From: Methylobacterium tardum | GTDB taxonomy: Bacteria > Pseudomonadota > Alphaproteobacteria > Rhizobiales > Beijerinckiaceae | Assembly (NCBI RefSeq): GCF_023546765.1 | Contig: NZ_CP097484.1 | Span: 3,008,001-3,072,000 of the forward strand | Reading direction: 5' to 3' | DNA length: 64,000 nucleotides | In this document: positions 8,565-16,924 of the stretch, piece by piece | Layout of the letters: every line of letters begins with the position of its first letter | How positions within the stretch are numbered: the first letter of the stretch is position 1 | Made by a program: the position numbers and the translations under genes | The notes under the pieces: model-generated | Database searches by the model: none | What the model saw: the letters and a program-made list of their open reading frames with translations, nothing else | Told to the model about the DNA's origin: nothing

Positions 8565-8673
8565 GGGCGCAAAGCCGAACGACCGGTTCTTCTCGCGTCG
8601 GCAGTTTGGCTTGGCGTAGTCTGGCCGAAAGCGGCTGGTCCGCTGTCGAGCGATGACGCCATTGAAGCGGACG
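8565..8673. repeat. Intergenic element, copy A
   Basis: It shares with copy C a GGGCGC[A/G]AAGCCGAA block placed exactly 56 bases before the 24-bp identical core 8621-8644. The core contains GCCG-AAAG-CGGC and ends in GTCCGCT (8638-8644), which pairs with AGCGGAC at 8666-8672 after a 21-base gap. The same geometry recurs at 16440-16492 and 22860-22968. Confidence 0.75.
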
Positions 8674-8868
8674 TTCAACTCGCGCCCTGATCGCGTGACC
8701 AGCGTCGTACCCGGGGCAGGCCCGGTGAGGAGCCCACCACGGCGGAAGAGGACGTTCAGCGCCGCCCCGGTCGCTTGTATCAGCGGCCGAACGACATCGG
8801 CCAACGCCCATTGTCGAACTGAGGGCTTCCGCAGCCCGACTGTGCACAAAAAGCATCGCCGAGGTTTC

Positions 8869-9813
8869 ATGGCCGCCGAACCCGTGTCGAACCTGCTGCG
8901 TCGGTCCGGACCGCCGGAACCTGTGTCCCACGTCGACCCGCCGCGGGCGTTGGACCCACGTTTCAGCGAGGTGGTGCCCCACCACGCCCGCCTCTTCTCG
9001 CTCTACGATCAGGCGATCTTCGGCGAAGGCCCAACCTGGTGGCCCGCCCAGAACATCCTGGTCTGGTCGGATGTTGAGGGCCGCCGTGTCCTCGGCTGGC
9101 ATCCGGACGGGTGCGTGCGGGTGGTCATCGACGCGACCCCCTTCATCAACGGCAACACGGTCGACCGGAACGGCGACCTGATCCATTGCGAGCACGGCAA
9201 CCGCCGCCTGTCCCGCACGACCCCTGGCGGGCGCTACGCGGCGGTGATCGAGACCTATGACGGACGCCGCTTCAACGCGCCGAACGACGTCGTCTGCGCT
9301 GCCGACGGCGCCCTGTGGTTCACCGACCCAGCCTACGGCCTGCGCCTGCCCAAGCAGGGTGTGTTGGCCGAGTCCGACCTCGGTCACCACAGCGTCTACC
9401 GCTTCGACCCGGCCACCGGCACCGTGCGGCGCATGGTCGATCTTGGCCAGCCGAACGGGCTCGCCTTCGCGCCGGACGGGCGCACCTTCTACGTCAGTGA
9501 CACGTCCCGCACCGAGGGCGGCGACGGGCACACGATCTACGCGTTCCCCGTGTTGGACGATAGTAGTCTCGGGGAGCGGCGCGTCTTCGCCGAGGTCGAG
9601 CCTGGCGTACCGGACGGTTTCCGCGTCGACCGCCGCGGCTGGATCTGGACGAGTTCCGAGGCTGGCGTGCAGGTCTTCTCGGCGGAAGGCCACCGGCTCG
9701 GGCTGATCCCGACGCCGCAACTCTGCTCCAACTGCTGCTTCGGGCCGGGCGAGCGGCGGCTGTTCATCACGTCGAAGCAGCACCTCTACGCCATCGACCT
9801 CGCGGGCGGGTGA
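8869..9813 (+). CDS. SMP-30/gluconolactonase/LRE family lactonase
   Basis: A 314-residue predicted six-bladed beta-propeller hydrolase of the SMP-30/gluconolactonase family, which opens sugar lactones with a bound divalent metal. Family blocks are clear: EGPTWWPAQNILVWSDVEGRR (metal-ligand Glu near residue 53), GNTVDRNGDLIHCEHGNRR, FNAPNDVVCAADGALWFTDP (Asn ligand), GLAFAPDGRTFYVSDTS (Asp ligand) and VPDGFRVDRRGWIWTSS. The start at ATG 8869 follows GAGG at 8861-8864; an upstream extension in the same frame runs into the intergenic repeat and was rejected. There is no signal peptide. The position ahead of the TPP enzyme, enolase-superfamily enzyme and flavin dehydrogenase fits sugar-lactone hydrolysis after oxidation. 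Confidence 0.88.
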   Translation: MAAEPVSNLLRRSGPPEPVSHVDPPRALDPRFSEVVPHHARLFSLYDQAIFGEGPTWWPAQNILVWSDVEGRRVLGWHPDGCVRVVIDATPFINGNTVDRNGDLIHCEHGNRRLSRTTPGGRYAAVIETYDGRRFNAPNDVVCAADGALWFTDPAYGLRLPKQGVLAESDLGHHSVYRFDPATGTVRRMVDLGQPNGLAFAPDGRTFYVSDTSRTEGGDGHTIYAFPVLDDSSLGERRVFAEVEPGVPDGFRVDRRGWIWTSSEAGVQVFSAEGHRLGLIPTPQLCSNCCFGPGERRLFITSKQHLYAIDLAGG

Positions 9814-9998
9814 GCCAGACTGCTCACGCAAACGTCAGCGCGCCCGTCCGTACCGCAGGAACGGCGTCGGAAGACAGCCAGTTAGCCCCACGACGTCGCG
9901 CGGACGATCGCGCGTCAGATGCATAATCCCGACGCCGCATTCGACGCGCCGCCACCGCCCCGTGCTGCGCGGCCGCGCGGGTTCCAAGGAGGTGTTCC

Positions 9999-11789
9999 AT
10001 GGCCGACTCCGTCGCGGACTTCTTCTGGAAGCGTCTGGCCGAATGGGGGGTGAAGACGATCTTCGGCTACCCCGGGGACGGCATCAACGGCCTGCTCGGC
10101 GCCCTTCAGCGCAACGACCTGCCCTTCGAGTTCATCCAGGTCCGCCACGAAGAGATGGCGGCCTTCATGGCGACCGCCTACGCCAAGTTCACCGGTGAGG
10201 TCGGCGTCTGCCTCGCCACCTCCGGTCCCGGCGCGACGCACCTGCTCACCGGCATGTACGACGCCTATTCGGACCACGTGCCGCTGCTCGCCATCGCCGG
10301 CCAGCAGGCCCGCAACGTCAACGGCGCGCACTACCAGCAGGAGCTAGATCTCACGAGCGTCTACAAGGACGTCGCCGCCTACGTGCAGCAGGCGGCGAGC
10401 CCGGCCTCGGTCCGCCACATCGCCGACCGTGCCATGCGCATCGCCAAGGCCGAGCGGAAGGTCGCGGCGATCATCCTGCCCAACGACCTGCAGGACGTTC
10501 CCTACGAGGGGCCGGTGCGCAAGCACGGCAACACCTTCTCGGGCGTCGGCTACACCGCCCCGAAGGTCGTGCCCTTCGACGGCGACCTGCGCCGGGCGGC
10601 CGACGTGCTGAATGCCGGCCAGAAGGTCGCGATCCTGGTCGGCGCCGGCGCGCTCCACGCCACCGACGAAGTCATCGCGGTGGCCAACAAGCTCCAGGCC
10701 GGCGTCGCCAAGGCGCTGCTCGGCAAGGCGGCGCTGCCGGACGACCTGCCCTTCGTCACCGGCACGATCGGCCTGCTCGGCTCCAAGCCGTCCTCCGACA
10801 TGATGGCCGAATGCGACACCCTGCTGATGGTCGGCTCGGGCTTTCCCTGGGCCGAGTTCCTGCCCGAGGAGGGGCAGGCCCGCGGCGTGCAGATCGACAT
10901 CGCGCCGGAGATGCTGTCGCTGCGCTACCCGATGGAGGTGCCGCTCTGCGGCGAGGCCGCCGAGACGCTCACCGCCCTTCTGCCGCTCCTCGACCAGAAG
11001 CAGGAGGGCGGCGCCTGGCGGACCGGGATCGAGAAGAACGTCGCCTCCTGGTGGAAGGAGGCCGAGGACCGGGCGATGGCCAAGGCCAACCCGGTCAACC
11101 CGCAGCGGGTGACCTGGGAACTCTCGCCGCGCATGCCCGAGCGGGTGATCGTCACCTCGGATTCCGGCTCCTGCGCCAACTGGTACGCCCGCGACCTGAA
11201 GATGCGCCGGGGCCAGATGTGCTCGCTCTCGGGCGGCCTCGCCTCGATGGGCGCGGCGGTGCCCTACGCCATCGCCGCCAAGGTGGCGCATCCCGACCGG
11301 CCGGTGATCGCGCTGGTCGGCGACGGCGCGATGCAGATGAACAACATGGCCGAGCTGATCACGGTGGCAAAGTACATGCATCGCTGGTCCAACAAGACCT
11401 GGATCTGCTGCGTGTTCAACAACGAGGACCTGAACCAGGTCACCTGGGAACAGCGGGTGATGGAGGGCAACCCGAAATTCGAGGCGAGCCAGACCATTCC
11501 GAACGTGCCCTACCACAAGTTCGCCGAGCTGATCGGCCTGAAGGGCCTCTACGTGGACGACCCGGCGCAGGTCGGGCCGGCCTGGGACGAGGCGCTGGCG
11601 AGCCCGGTGCCGGTGGTGCTGGAGGTCAAGACCGATCCCGAGGTGCCGCCGCTGCCGCCGTTCTTCACCCTGGAGCAGGTCAAGAACTTCATGTCGATGC
11701 TGGGCAAGGGCGACTCGAAGGAGCGCCACCTCCTGGCCGACACCGCCCGGCAGGTGCTGAGTTCCGTCCTGCCCGGCGACCGGAAGTAG
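9999..11789 (+). CDS. Thiamine-diphosphate-dependent enzyme, pyruvate oxidase/acetolactate synthase-like
   Basis: A 596-residue three-domain ThDP enzyme. The N-terminal PYR domain (about 5-170) has YPGDGINGLLGAL and the catalytic Glu in RHEEMAAFMATAY (about residue 51). A central domain (about 190-335) follows. The C-terminal PP domain (about 370-560) has the GDG...NN signature: GDGAMQMNNMAELITVAKY, then 14 residues later CCVFNNEDLNQVTWEQ. The arrangement and the LEVKTDPEVPPLPP tail match the pyruvate oxidase (PoxB)-like family found in soil alphaproteobacteria, but substrate cannot be read from the sequence. AAGGAGGTG at 9987-9995 is an excellent ribosome-binding site. It begins the cluster that continues to 16338, with the next gene 18 bp away. 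Confidence 0.87.
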   Translation: MADSVADFFWKRLAEWGVKTIFGYPGDGINGLLGALQRNDLPFEFIQVRHEEMAAFMATAYAKFTGEVGVCLATSGPGATHLLTGMYDAYSDHVPLLAIAGQQARNVNGAHYQQELDLTSVYKDVAAYVQQAASPASVRHIADRAMRIAKAERKVAAIILPNDLQDVPYEGPVRKHGNTFSGVGYTAPKVVPFDGDLRRAADVLNAGQKVAILVGAGALHATDEVIAVANKLQAGVAKALLGKAALPDDLPFVTGTIGLLGSKPSSDMMAECDTLLMVGSGFPWAEFLPEEGQARGVQIDIAPEMLSLRYPMEVPLCGEAAETLTALLPLLDQKQEGGAWRTGIEKNVASWWKEAEDRAMAKANPVNPQRVTWELSPRMPERVIVTSDSGSCANWYARDLKMRRGQMCSLSGGLASMGAAVPYAIAAKVAHPDRPVIALVGDGAMQMNNMAELITVAKYMHRWSNKTWICCVFNNEDLNQVTWEQRVMEGNPKFEASQTIPNVPYHKFAELIGLKGLYVDDPAQVGPAWDEALASPVPVVLEVKTDPEVPPLPPFFTLEQVKNFMSMLGKGDSKERHLLADTARQVLSSVLPGDRK

Positions 11790-11807
11790 AGCTAAGATCC
11801 GGCTCCG

Positions 11808-12905
11808 ATGATGCGTGAGGACCCGACGATCGGGGCGGTGCGGGCCCGGGCGTTCACCGTTCCCACCGACGCGCCGGAGGCCGACGGCACCTTTGCCTGG
11901 GAAAAGACGACTCTCGTGGTCGCCGAGGTCGAGGCGGGGGGCGAGACTGGCCTCGGCTACAGCTATACCGACGCGAGCGTCGCGCAGCTCATCACCAAGA
12001 CCTTGGCGGCACGCCTCTCCGGCCTCTCCGCCCTCGATATTCCGCGGGTGAACGGGGTTCTGTGGGGCGCTGTGCGCAACCTCGGCCGCTCCGGGCTCGC
12101 GGCCACCGCGATCTCAGCCCTCGACACGGCCCTGTGGGACCTGAAGGCGCGCCTCCTCGGCCTGCCGCTCGCGAGCTTGTTCGGGCGGGCGCGGGAGCGC
12201 GCGGATATCTACGGCAGCGGCGGCTTCACGAGCTACGACGACCGGCAGTTGCGCGAGCAGCTCGCCGGCTGGGTCGAGCAGGACGGCTGCCGCGCCGTAA
12301 AGATGAAGATCGGCAGCCAGCCAGAGCGCGATCCGGCCCGCATGGCGGCCGCCAAATCGGCGATCGGCACCGCGCAGCTGTTCATCGACGCCAACGGAGC
12401 CTTCACTCCGAAGCGCGCCGTCGCGGTCGCGCGGGCGGCCGAGCCGTTCGGCGTACTGTGGTTCGAGGAGCCGGTGTCGAGCGACGATCCCGCCGGGATG
12501 GCCTCCGTCCGCGCGGCGGCGCCCGCCGGGATGGAGATCGCGGCAGGCGAGTACGCCTATACCCTGAACGACCTGCGCGGTCTGCTCGCGGCCGGCGCGG
12601 TCGACGTCGCGCAGGCCGACGTGACCCGCTGCGGTGGCTACAGCGGCTTCCTGAAGATCGCGGCCCTCTGCGAGGCGGCCCATATCGACCTGTCCGGCCA
12701 CTGCGCGCCGGCTGTGCACCTGCCCGTCGCGGTGGCGGCGCCGCGCTTCCGGCACCTCGAATGGTTCCACGACCACGTCCGCATCGAGCGGATGCTGTTT
12801 GACGGGGCCCCCGTGGCTCGCGACGGGGCCATCGCCCCCGACCTCACGCGCCCAGGCCATGGCCTCACCCTCAAGACCCGGGACGCCGATGCCTACGCTG
12901 TCTGA
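11808..12905 (+). CDS. Enolase-superfamily enzyme (mandelate racemase/sugar-acid dehydratase type)
   Basis: A 365-residue enolase-superfamily protein with the capping domain (about 1-125) and a TIM-barrel. Catalytic landmarks in order: KMKIG (Lys-x-Lys base, about residue 165), FIDANGA (first metal Asp), WFEEPVSSDD (Glu), AAGEY (Glu), VAQADVTRCGGYSGF and LSGHCAPAVHLPVA (the His of the mandelate-racemase/galactonate dehydratase groups). Family members abstract a proton alpha to a carboxylate, giving racemases or acid-sugar dehydratases. The neighbours (lactonase, flavin dehydrogenase) favour an acid-sugar substrate, by inference. ATG 11808 is directly followed by a second ATG. Its 3' end overlaps the next gene by 17 bp. 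Confidence 0.85.
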   Translation: MMREDPTIGAVRARAFTVPTDAPEADGTFAWEKTTLVVAEVEAGGETGLGYSYTDASVAQLITKTLAARLSGLSALDIPRVNGVLWGAVRNLGRSGLAATAISALDTALWDLKARLLGLPLASLFGRARERADIYGSGGFTSYDDRQLREQLAGWVEQDGCRAVKMKIGSQPERDPARMAAAKSAIGTAQLFIDANGAFTPKRAVAVARAAEPFGVLWFEEPVSSDDPAGMASVRAAAPAGMEIAAGEYAYTLNDLRGLLAAGAVDVAQADVTRCGGYSGFLKIAALCEAAHIDLSGHCAPAVHLPVAVAAPRFRHLEWFHDHVRIERMLFDGAPVARDGAIAPDLTRPGHGLTLKTRDADAYAV

Positions 12906-13953
12906 CCGCGGTCCGCGCCCGCCGGAGCGGCGCGGCGGCGCGCCGGGATCGTCCGGACCCGCCCTGAAGCGGCGCGTCGCCCCCGTGCGGGTCGAGGCCG
13001 CGGTGCATCCGGTGGTGGTCCTCGCCGCGGCCGCTGTCGGCGCCGGCCTGCTGACGTGGTTCGCTTCCGGACGCGAGAAGCGCCTCGATCCGGCCGGCTC
13101 GGACGGGCGCCGCTACGCGCCCCGCGGGCGCGCGGTGACGGCGAGCGCGGCGCAGCGCCTCAACCACGCCTCGACGATGCTCGCCGCCTCGGTGCTGTTC
13201 GATTCCGGTCTGGAGCATTACCGCGGCCAGTTCTTCAATCGGGCGATGTACACGCCGATCATCGTGTCCAGCGTCACCCTGGCGGCGTCCCTGCACGGGG
13301 CCGGCGACACCGATCCCGGCAGCTCCCGCGTCCGGCACGGGGTGCAGGTGTTGGCCGGGCTGACCGGGCTGATCGGCTTCGGCTTCCACGCCTACAACGT
13401 CGGCAAGCGCGAAGGCGGTTACTCCTTCCAGAACCTGTTCTATTCCGCCCCCATCGGCGCGCCGATGGCGCTGACGCTTGCCGGCATCCTCGGCGGCGTC
13501 GCCGAGCGGGTGCGCGACGCTGACCCCGACCAGCCCCAACTCGGCGGCCTGCCGGCCGGGCGCGCGCTGGCGCTGGCCACCGCGGGCATGCTCGCCGGCA
13601 CGACCCTGGAGGCCGGGTTGCTGCACTTCCGCGGCGCCTTCCAGAACCCGGCCATGTACATCCCCGTCTCCCTGCCGCCGCTGGCCGCCGCCCTCCTCGT
13701 CCGGGCCGCCACGAGGCCGGTGGGCGCGCGCCAGACGGGGGCGAGGCTCGGGATGTGGGCGGTCTCGGCGATGGGCGTCGGCGGCGTCGCCTTCCATGCC
13801 TACGGCGTCGCCCGGATGATGGGCGGCTGGGACAACTGGCGCCAGAACCTTATCGACGGGCCGCCGCTCCCGGCCCCGCCCTCCTTCTCGGGCGTGGCGC
13901 TCGGCGGGCTCGCCGCCCTCGAACTGCTCGAACACCGACCCTTCCGCTTCTGA
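12889..13953 (+). CDS. Unknown multi-spanning membrane protein of the oxidation cluster
   Basis: A 354-residue protein I do not recognise. Hydrophobic stretches lie near residues 40-56, 95-110, 125-140, 160-185, 195-215, 240-260, 270-285, 298-318 and close to the C-terminus, suggesting 7-9 membrane segments. There is an internal repeat: NHASTMLAASVLFDSGLEHYRGQFFNRAMYTPII resembles a later ATAGMLAGTTLEAGLLHFRGAFQNPAMYIPV block, each followed by a FHAYNVGKR / FHAYGVARM motif. The His and Glu conserved in both halves could be ligands. ATG 12889 lies inside the end of the previous gene, and the gluconate-dehydrogenase-like subunit follows 12 bp downstream, so it is probably a membrane partner of that flavoenzyme. 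Confidence 0.72.
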   Translation: MPTLSDRGPRPPERRGGAPGSSGPALKRRVAPVRVEAAVHPVVVLAAAAVGAGLLTWFASGREKRLDPAGSDGRRYAPRGRAVTASAAQRLNHASTMLAASVLFDSGLEHYRGQFFNRAMYTPIIVSSVTLAASLHGAGDTDPGSSRVRHGVQVLAGLTGLIGFGFHAYNVGKREGGYSFQNLFYSAPIGAPMALTLAGILGGVAERVRDADPDQPQLGGLPAGRALALATAGMLAGTTLEAGLLHFRGAFQNPAMYIPVSLPPLAAALLVRAATRPVGARQTGARLGMWAVSAMGVGGVAFHAYGVARMMGGWDNWRQNLIDGPPLPAPPSFSGVALGGLAALELLEHRPFRF

Positions 13954-13965
13954 GCCGGGTGTCCC

Positions 13966-14625
13966 ATGCTGCCGAGACGTGACCTCTATCCCGGCTACGA
14001 CGTGCTGGCGAAGCGCGACAGCCCCTCTTGGAACGCCAAAACCCGCGCGGTTCTGGACGAGCGGCTGGCGATCGGCCCGGAGACGCGCCGCTTCTTCGAC
14101 GAATCCGAATGGCCGACGATGAAGGCGATCGCCGACCGGATCGTGCCGCAGCCGGCGGACCGGGCGAATCTGGTCCCGGTGGCGGCGCTGGTGGACCACA
14201 AGCTCGCCACCGATACCCGCGACGGCTACCGCAACCCCGATCTGCCCGAAGAGCGCGAGGCATGGCGTCGGGGGCTGAAGGCCCTCGACGCCGAGGCGCG
14301 GGCGCGGTTCGGCGCGCGCTTCCACGAACTCGGCGCTTGGGCGCAGGACGCGCTGCTGAAGCTCGCCGAGGCGGGCGAACTCACGGACGCCGCCTGGGCG
14401 GGCATGCCGTCCAAGCTGTTCTTCAAGCAGCGCGTGCTCGCGGATGTGGTGGAGGCCTACTACGCCCACCCGACCGCCTGGAACGAGATCGGCTGGGGCG
14501 GCCCCGCGAGCCCGCGGGGCTACGTCCGCATGGCTTTCGACCGCCGCGATCCTTGGGAGGCGGCCGAGGCCAAGCCGGGCCGCGAGGACGAGGCCCACGC
14601 AGAGAACCTCTTGGTCGGTCGGTAA
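13966..14625 (+). CDS. Gluconate 2-dehydrogenase subunit 3-like protein
   Basis: A 219-residue protein of the gluconate 2-dehydrogenase subunit 3 family, the small subunit that accompanies a GMC flavoprotein in membrane-bound sugar dehydrogenases. Family landmarks: FFDESEWPTMKAIADRIVPQP, VALVDHKLATDTRDGYR and LFFKQRVLADVVEAYYAHPTAWNEIGWGGPASPRGY. The usual twin-arginine signal peptide of this subunit is absent (it starts MLPRRDLYPGYDVLAKRDSP), which is unusual because the signal on subunit 3 normally exports the complex. The GMC subunit starts 15 bp downstream. Confidence 0.85.
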   Translation: MLPRRDLYPGYDVLAKRDSPSWNAKTRAVLDERLAIGPETRRFFDESEWPTMKAIADRIVPQPADRANLVPVAALVDHKLATDTRDGYRNPDLPEEREAWRRGLKALDAEARARFGARFHELGAWAQDALLKLAEAGELTDAAWAGMPSKLFFKQRVLADVVEAYYAHPTAWNEIGWGGPASPRGYVRMAFDRRDPWEAAEAKPGREDEAHAENLLVGR

Positions 14626-14640
14626 GGATCTCCCTCGCTC

Positions 14641-16338
14641 ATGCGTATCCCCGGCCTCGGCAACGCCGCCGACAACCCAAAGCACGCCACCCCCGGCGAC
14701 GATCCGGAGCACCATCCCCGCGCCCGAGACGGCCGCGCGCCCAACGTCATGCGGATCGGCGAGTGGGTGCCGATGCGTCAGTACCGGGACGACGAGGAGG
14801 TCGATTTCGTCATCGTCGGCACCGGCGCGGGCGGCGGAACCCTGGCCTGCCGGCTCGCGGAGCAGGGCTTCTCGGTGGTGGCCTTCGATGCCGGCCCGTA
14901 TTTCCGGCCGCTGGAGGATTTCGCCTCGGACGAGAGCCACCAGTCCAAGCTCTACTGGACGGACGAGCGCATCGTCGACGGCGAGAACCCGCTGCAGATG
15001 GGCTCGAACAATTCCGGCAAGGCGGTGGGCGGCTCCACCGTCCACTACGCCATGGTGGCCCTGCGCTTCCGGCCGGAGTGGTTCAAGGCGCGCACCCTGA
15101 TGGGCTACGGCGCCGACTGGCCGATCGGTTGGCGAGAGATGTGGCACTACTACGATCAGGTCGAGGACGACCTCAAGATCTCCGGCCCGGTCTCCTACCC
15201 CTGGGGGCCGCACCGGCGCCGCTATCACCGGCGCGCACACGAGATCAACGCGGCCGCCAAGGTGCTGGCCCGGGGCGCCGAGGCGATGGGCATCGGCTGG
15301 ACGCCGACGCCGCTCGCCACGGTCTCGGCCCCGCACGGCGACGCGCCGCCATGCGTCTACCGGGGCTTCTGCACGCTCGGCTGCTCGACCAACGCCAAGC
15401 AGAGCGTGCTGGTGAGCTATCTGCCCCGCGCCCTGAAGGCCGGCGCCGAGATCCGCGACCTCGCCATGGTCGGGCGCATCGAAACGCGGAACGGGCGCGC
15501 CACCGGCGTCCACTATCACCGCGAGGGGAAATGGCGGTTCCAGCGCGCCAAGAACGTCGTGGTGGCGGGCTACGCCATCGAGACGCCGCGCCTGCTCCTG
15601 AACTCGGCCAACCAGGAATTCCCGGACGGGCTCGCCAACTCCTCGGGCCTCGTCGGCAAGAACCTGATGGTCCAGGGCAACCAAGCGGTCTGGGGCGTCT
15701 TCGACGAGGAGATCCGCAGCTACAAGGGCCCGCCCTCGCTCGCCATCAGCGAGCACTGGAACTACGACGACACGGGTCACGGCCCCTTCGCCAAGAACTT
15801 CTTCGGTGGCTACTCGTACATGAGCCAGGGCCCGCTGCCGCAGCTCTGGGCCAATACCCAGGCTTCCGCGCACGGCCTCTGGGGCGAGGCGCTGGTGGCC
15901 GAGATGCAGCGCTACAACCACGTGGCCGGGCTGAAGGTCGTCTCCGAGTATATGCCGCAGGAGCGCAACCGGGTGACGCTCGCGGACGTCAAGGATCAGT
16001 ATGGGTTGCCGGTGGCGCGTATCACTTATTCCTGGTGCGACAACGACAAGGCGCTGAACCGGCACGCGCTCAGGTTCATGCGCGAGGCCCTGGTGGCCGC
16101 GGGCGGCCGCGAGGTCTGGGACCAGACCGACGACACCTGCCACCTCAACGGCACCGCCCGAATGGGGTCCGACCCGCGAACCTCCGTGGTCGATGCCGAC
16201 TGCCGCTCCTGGGACATCCCGAACCTTTACGTTTGCGACGGCTCGGTCTTCCCGACGGTCGGCGGGGTCAATCCGTCGCTCACCATCCAGGCAATCGCGC
16301 TGCGCACGGCCGATCGGATCTCGGCACAAAAGAGGTGA
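14641..16338 (+). CDS. GMC family FAD-dependent oxidoreductase (gluconate 2-dehydrogenase flavoprotein-like)
   Basis: A 565-residue GMC oxidoreductase. The Rossmann FAD motif is at about 55-80 (FVIVGTGAGGGTLACRLAEQ), followed by the GMC signature GSNNSGKAVGGSTVHYAM. A Cys-rich stretch (CVYRGFCTLGCSTNAKQS) is typical of the gluconate/sorbose dehydrogenase branch. The active-site region is at the end: CHLNGTARMGSDPRTSV (His) and TVGGVNPSLTIQAIALRTAD (Asn). It oxidises an alcohol or sugar hydroxyl, passing electrons through FAD. No cytochrome c subunit follows in this window, so the electron acceptor is unclear; the membrane protein at 12889 may substitute. No export signal is seen. Confidence 0.87.
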   Translation: MRIPGLGNAADNPKHATPGDDPEHHPRARDGRAPNVMRIGEWVPMRQYRDDEEVDFVIVGTGAGGGTLACRLAEQGFSVVAFDAGPYFRPLEDFASDESHQSKLYWTDERIVDGENPLQMGSNNSGKAVGGSTVHYAMVALRFRPEWFKARTLMGYGADWPIGWREMWHYYDQVEDDLKISGPVSYPWGPHRRRYHRRAHEINAAAKVLARGAEAMGIGWTPTPLATVSAPHGDAPPCVYRGFCTLGCSTNAKQSVLVSYLPRALKAGAEIRDLAMVGRIETRNGRATGVHYHREGKWRFQRAKNVVVAGYAIETPRLLLNSANQEFPDGLANSSGLVGKNLMVQGNQAVWGVFDEEIRSYKGPPSLAISEHWNYDDTGHGPFAKNFFGGYSYMSQGPLPQLWANTQASAHGLWGEALVAEMQRYNHVAGLKVVSEYMPQERNRVTLADVKDQYGLPVARITYSWCDNDKALNRHALRFMREALVAAGGREVWDQTDDTCHLNGTARMGSDPRTSVVDADCRSWDIPNLYVCDGSVFPTVGGVNPSLTIQAIALRTADRISAQKR

Positions 16339-16439
16339 TCCACGTACAGCGCTCCACTATAGCTCTACTATTGACCGCTTCTAGGCTGAGGTTCGATGGA
16401 TCAAATCGAGCGATAGAGGTGCCGAGCGGCTGGCTGAAC

Positions 16440-16492
16440 TTGGCCGAAAGCGGCCGGTCCGCTTCTGAACAACTCAGGGCAGAGAGCGGACG
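16440..16492. repeat. Intergenic element, copy B
   Basis: The core at 16440-16463 differs from copies A and C at two positions, and one change (T to C) lengthens the inner stem to GGCCG-AAAG-CGGCC. GTCCGCT is again followed after 21 bases by AGCGGAC. The upstream GGGCGC block is missing, so this copy is shorter. Confidence 0.7.
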
Positions 16493-16612
16493 TGCCCATC
16501 CCGGAACACTTGGGAATCAGCAACTGGAATGGTCTTTTGGCATGGGCGGCTTCGACTCGGACGTAAGTGCTCAGCGGCGGCCCTGCTCGGGTCCACGGTC
16601 AAATCCGACAGC

Positions 16613-16924
16613 CTATGCCTCCTTGACGAGATCAGAGAGCCAACTCCGCGCCCTCTGAAGCTCGTCCCACGGCGTTTCTCCGAGAGGGAAATGCACCCCA
16701 AGGACGACGCTGAGCACCGCGTTCAGGTGCGCTAAGTGCTGCCGCTCCTCTGCACTTTGGATGCCGCCGCCGCGCCGCTCGGCGATGATCGCGTCGCGGA
16801 ACTTCGTCAAGTCGGCCGTGGCTTCCGAGAGCTTGTCGTCATCCCTCTGGGGCTTGCGCGCCAGCACTGTGTCGAGGGCTGAGAGCGCCCGGCGCCCGCA
16901 TTCCTGTCCGGGGGCGGCGCTCAC
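16613..16924 (-). CDS. Small conserved-looking protein coupled to formate dehydrogenase alpha
   Basis: A 103-residue soluble protein of unknown function. It starts at GTG (16924) and overlaps the fdnG stop codon by 3 bases (GTGA arrangement), so translation is probably coupled. It is helical: AALDTVLARKPQ-type and DKLSEATADLTKFRDAIIAE segments are followed by EERQHLAHLNAVLSVVLGVHFP and WDELQRARSWLSDLVKEA. No cysteine motif for a cofactor is present beyond one N-terminal Cys. The position suggests an accessory or maturation role for the dehydrogenase, by inference only. Confidence 0.65.
   Translation of the reverse strand: MSAAPGQECGRRALSALDTVLARKPQRDDDKLSEATADLTKFRDAIIAERRGGGIQSAEERQHLAHLNAVLSVVLGVHFPLGETPWDELQRARSWLSDLVKEA

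Larger units (their letters stand above)
8286..8868. other. 583-bp intergenic region with hairpin and repeat element copy A
   Basis: No supported gene. It contains an 8-bp perfect inverted repeat (8397-8418) and copy A of the three-copy intergenic element (8565-8673). Open frames on the minus strand here are low-complexity translations of the repeat. Confidence 0.6.

Noticed and set aside
8527..9831. 434-codon minus-strand frame across the SMP-30 gene and repeat copy A
   Set aside because: The + strand has the clear lactonase family motifs; the minus frame is a low-complexity mirror plus translated repeat.
12871..16329. 1152-codon minus-strand frame spanning the membrane protein to GMC genes
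   Set aside because: The long open frame results from GC bias; composition is His/Arg/Gly-rich and the plus-strand genes account for the whole stretch.
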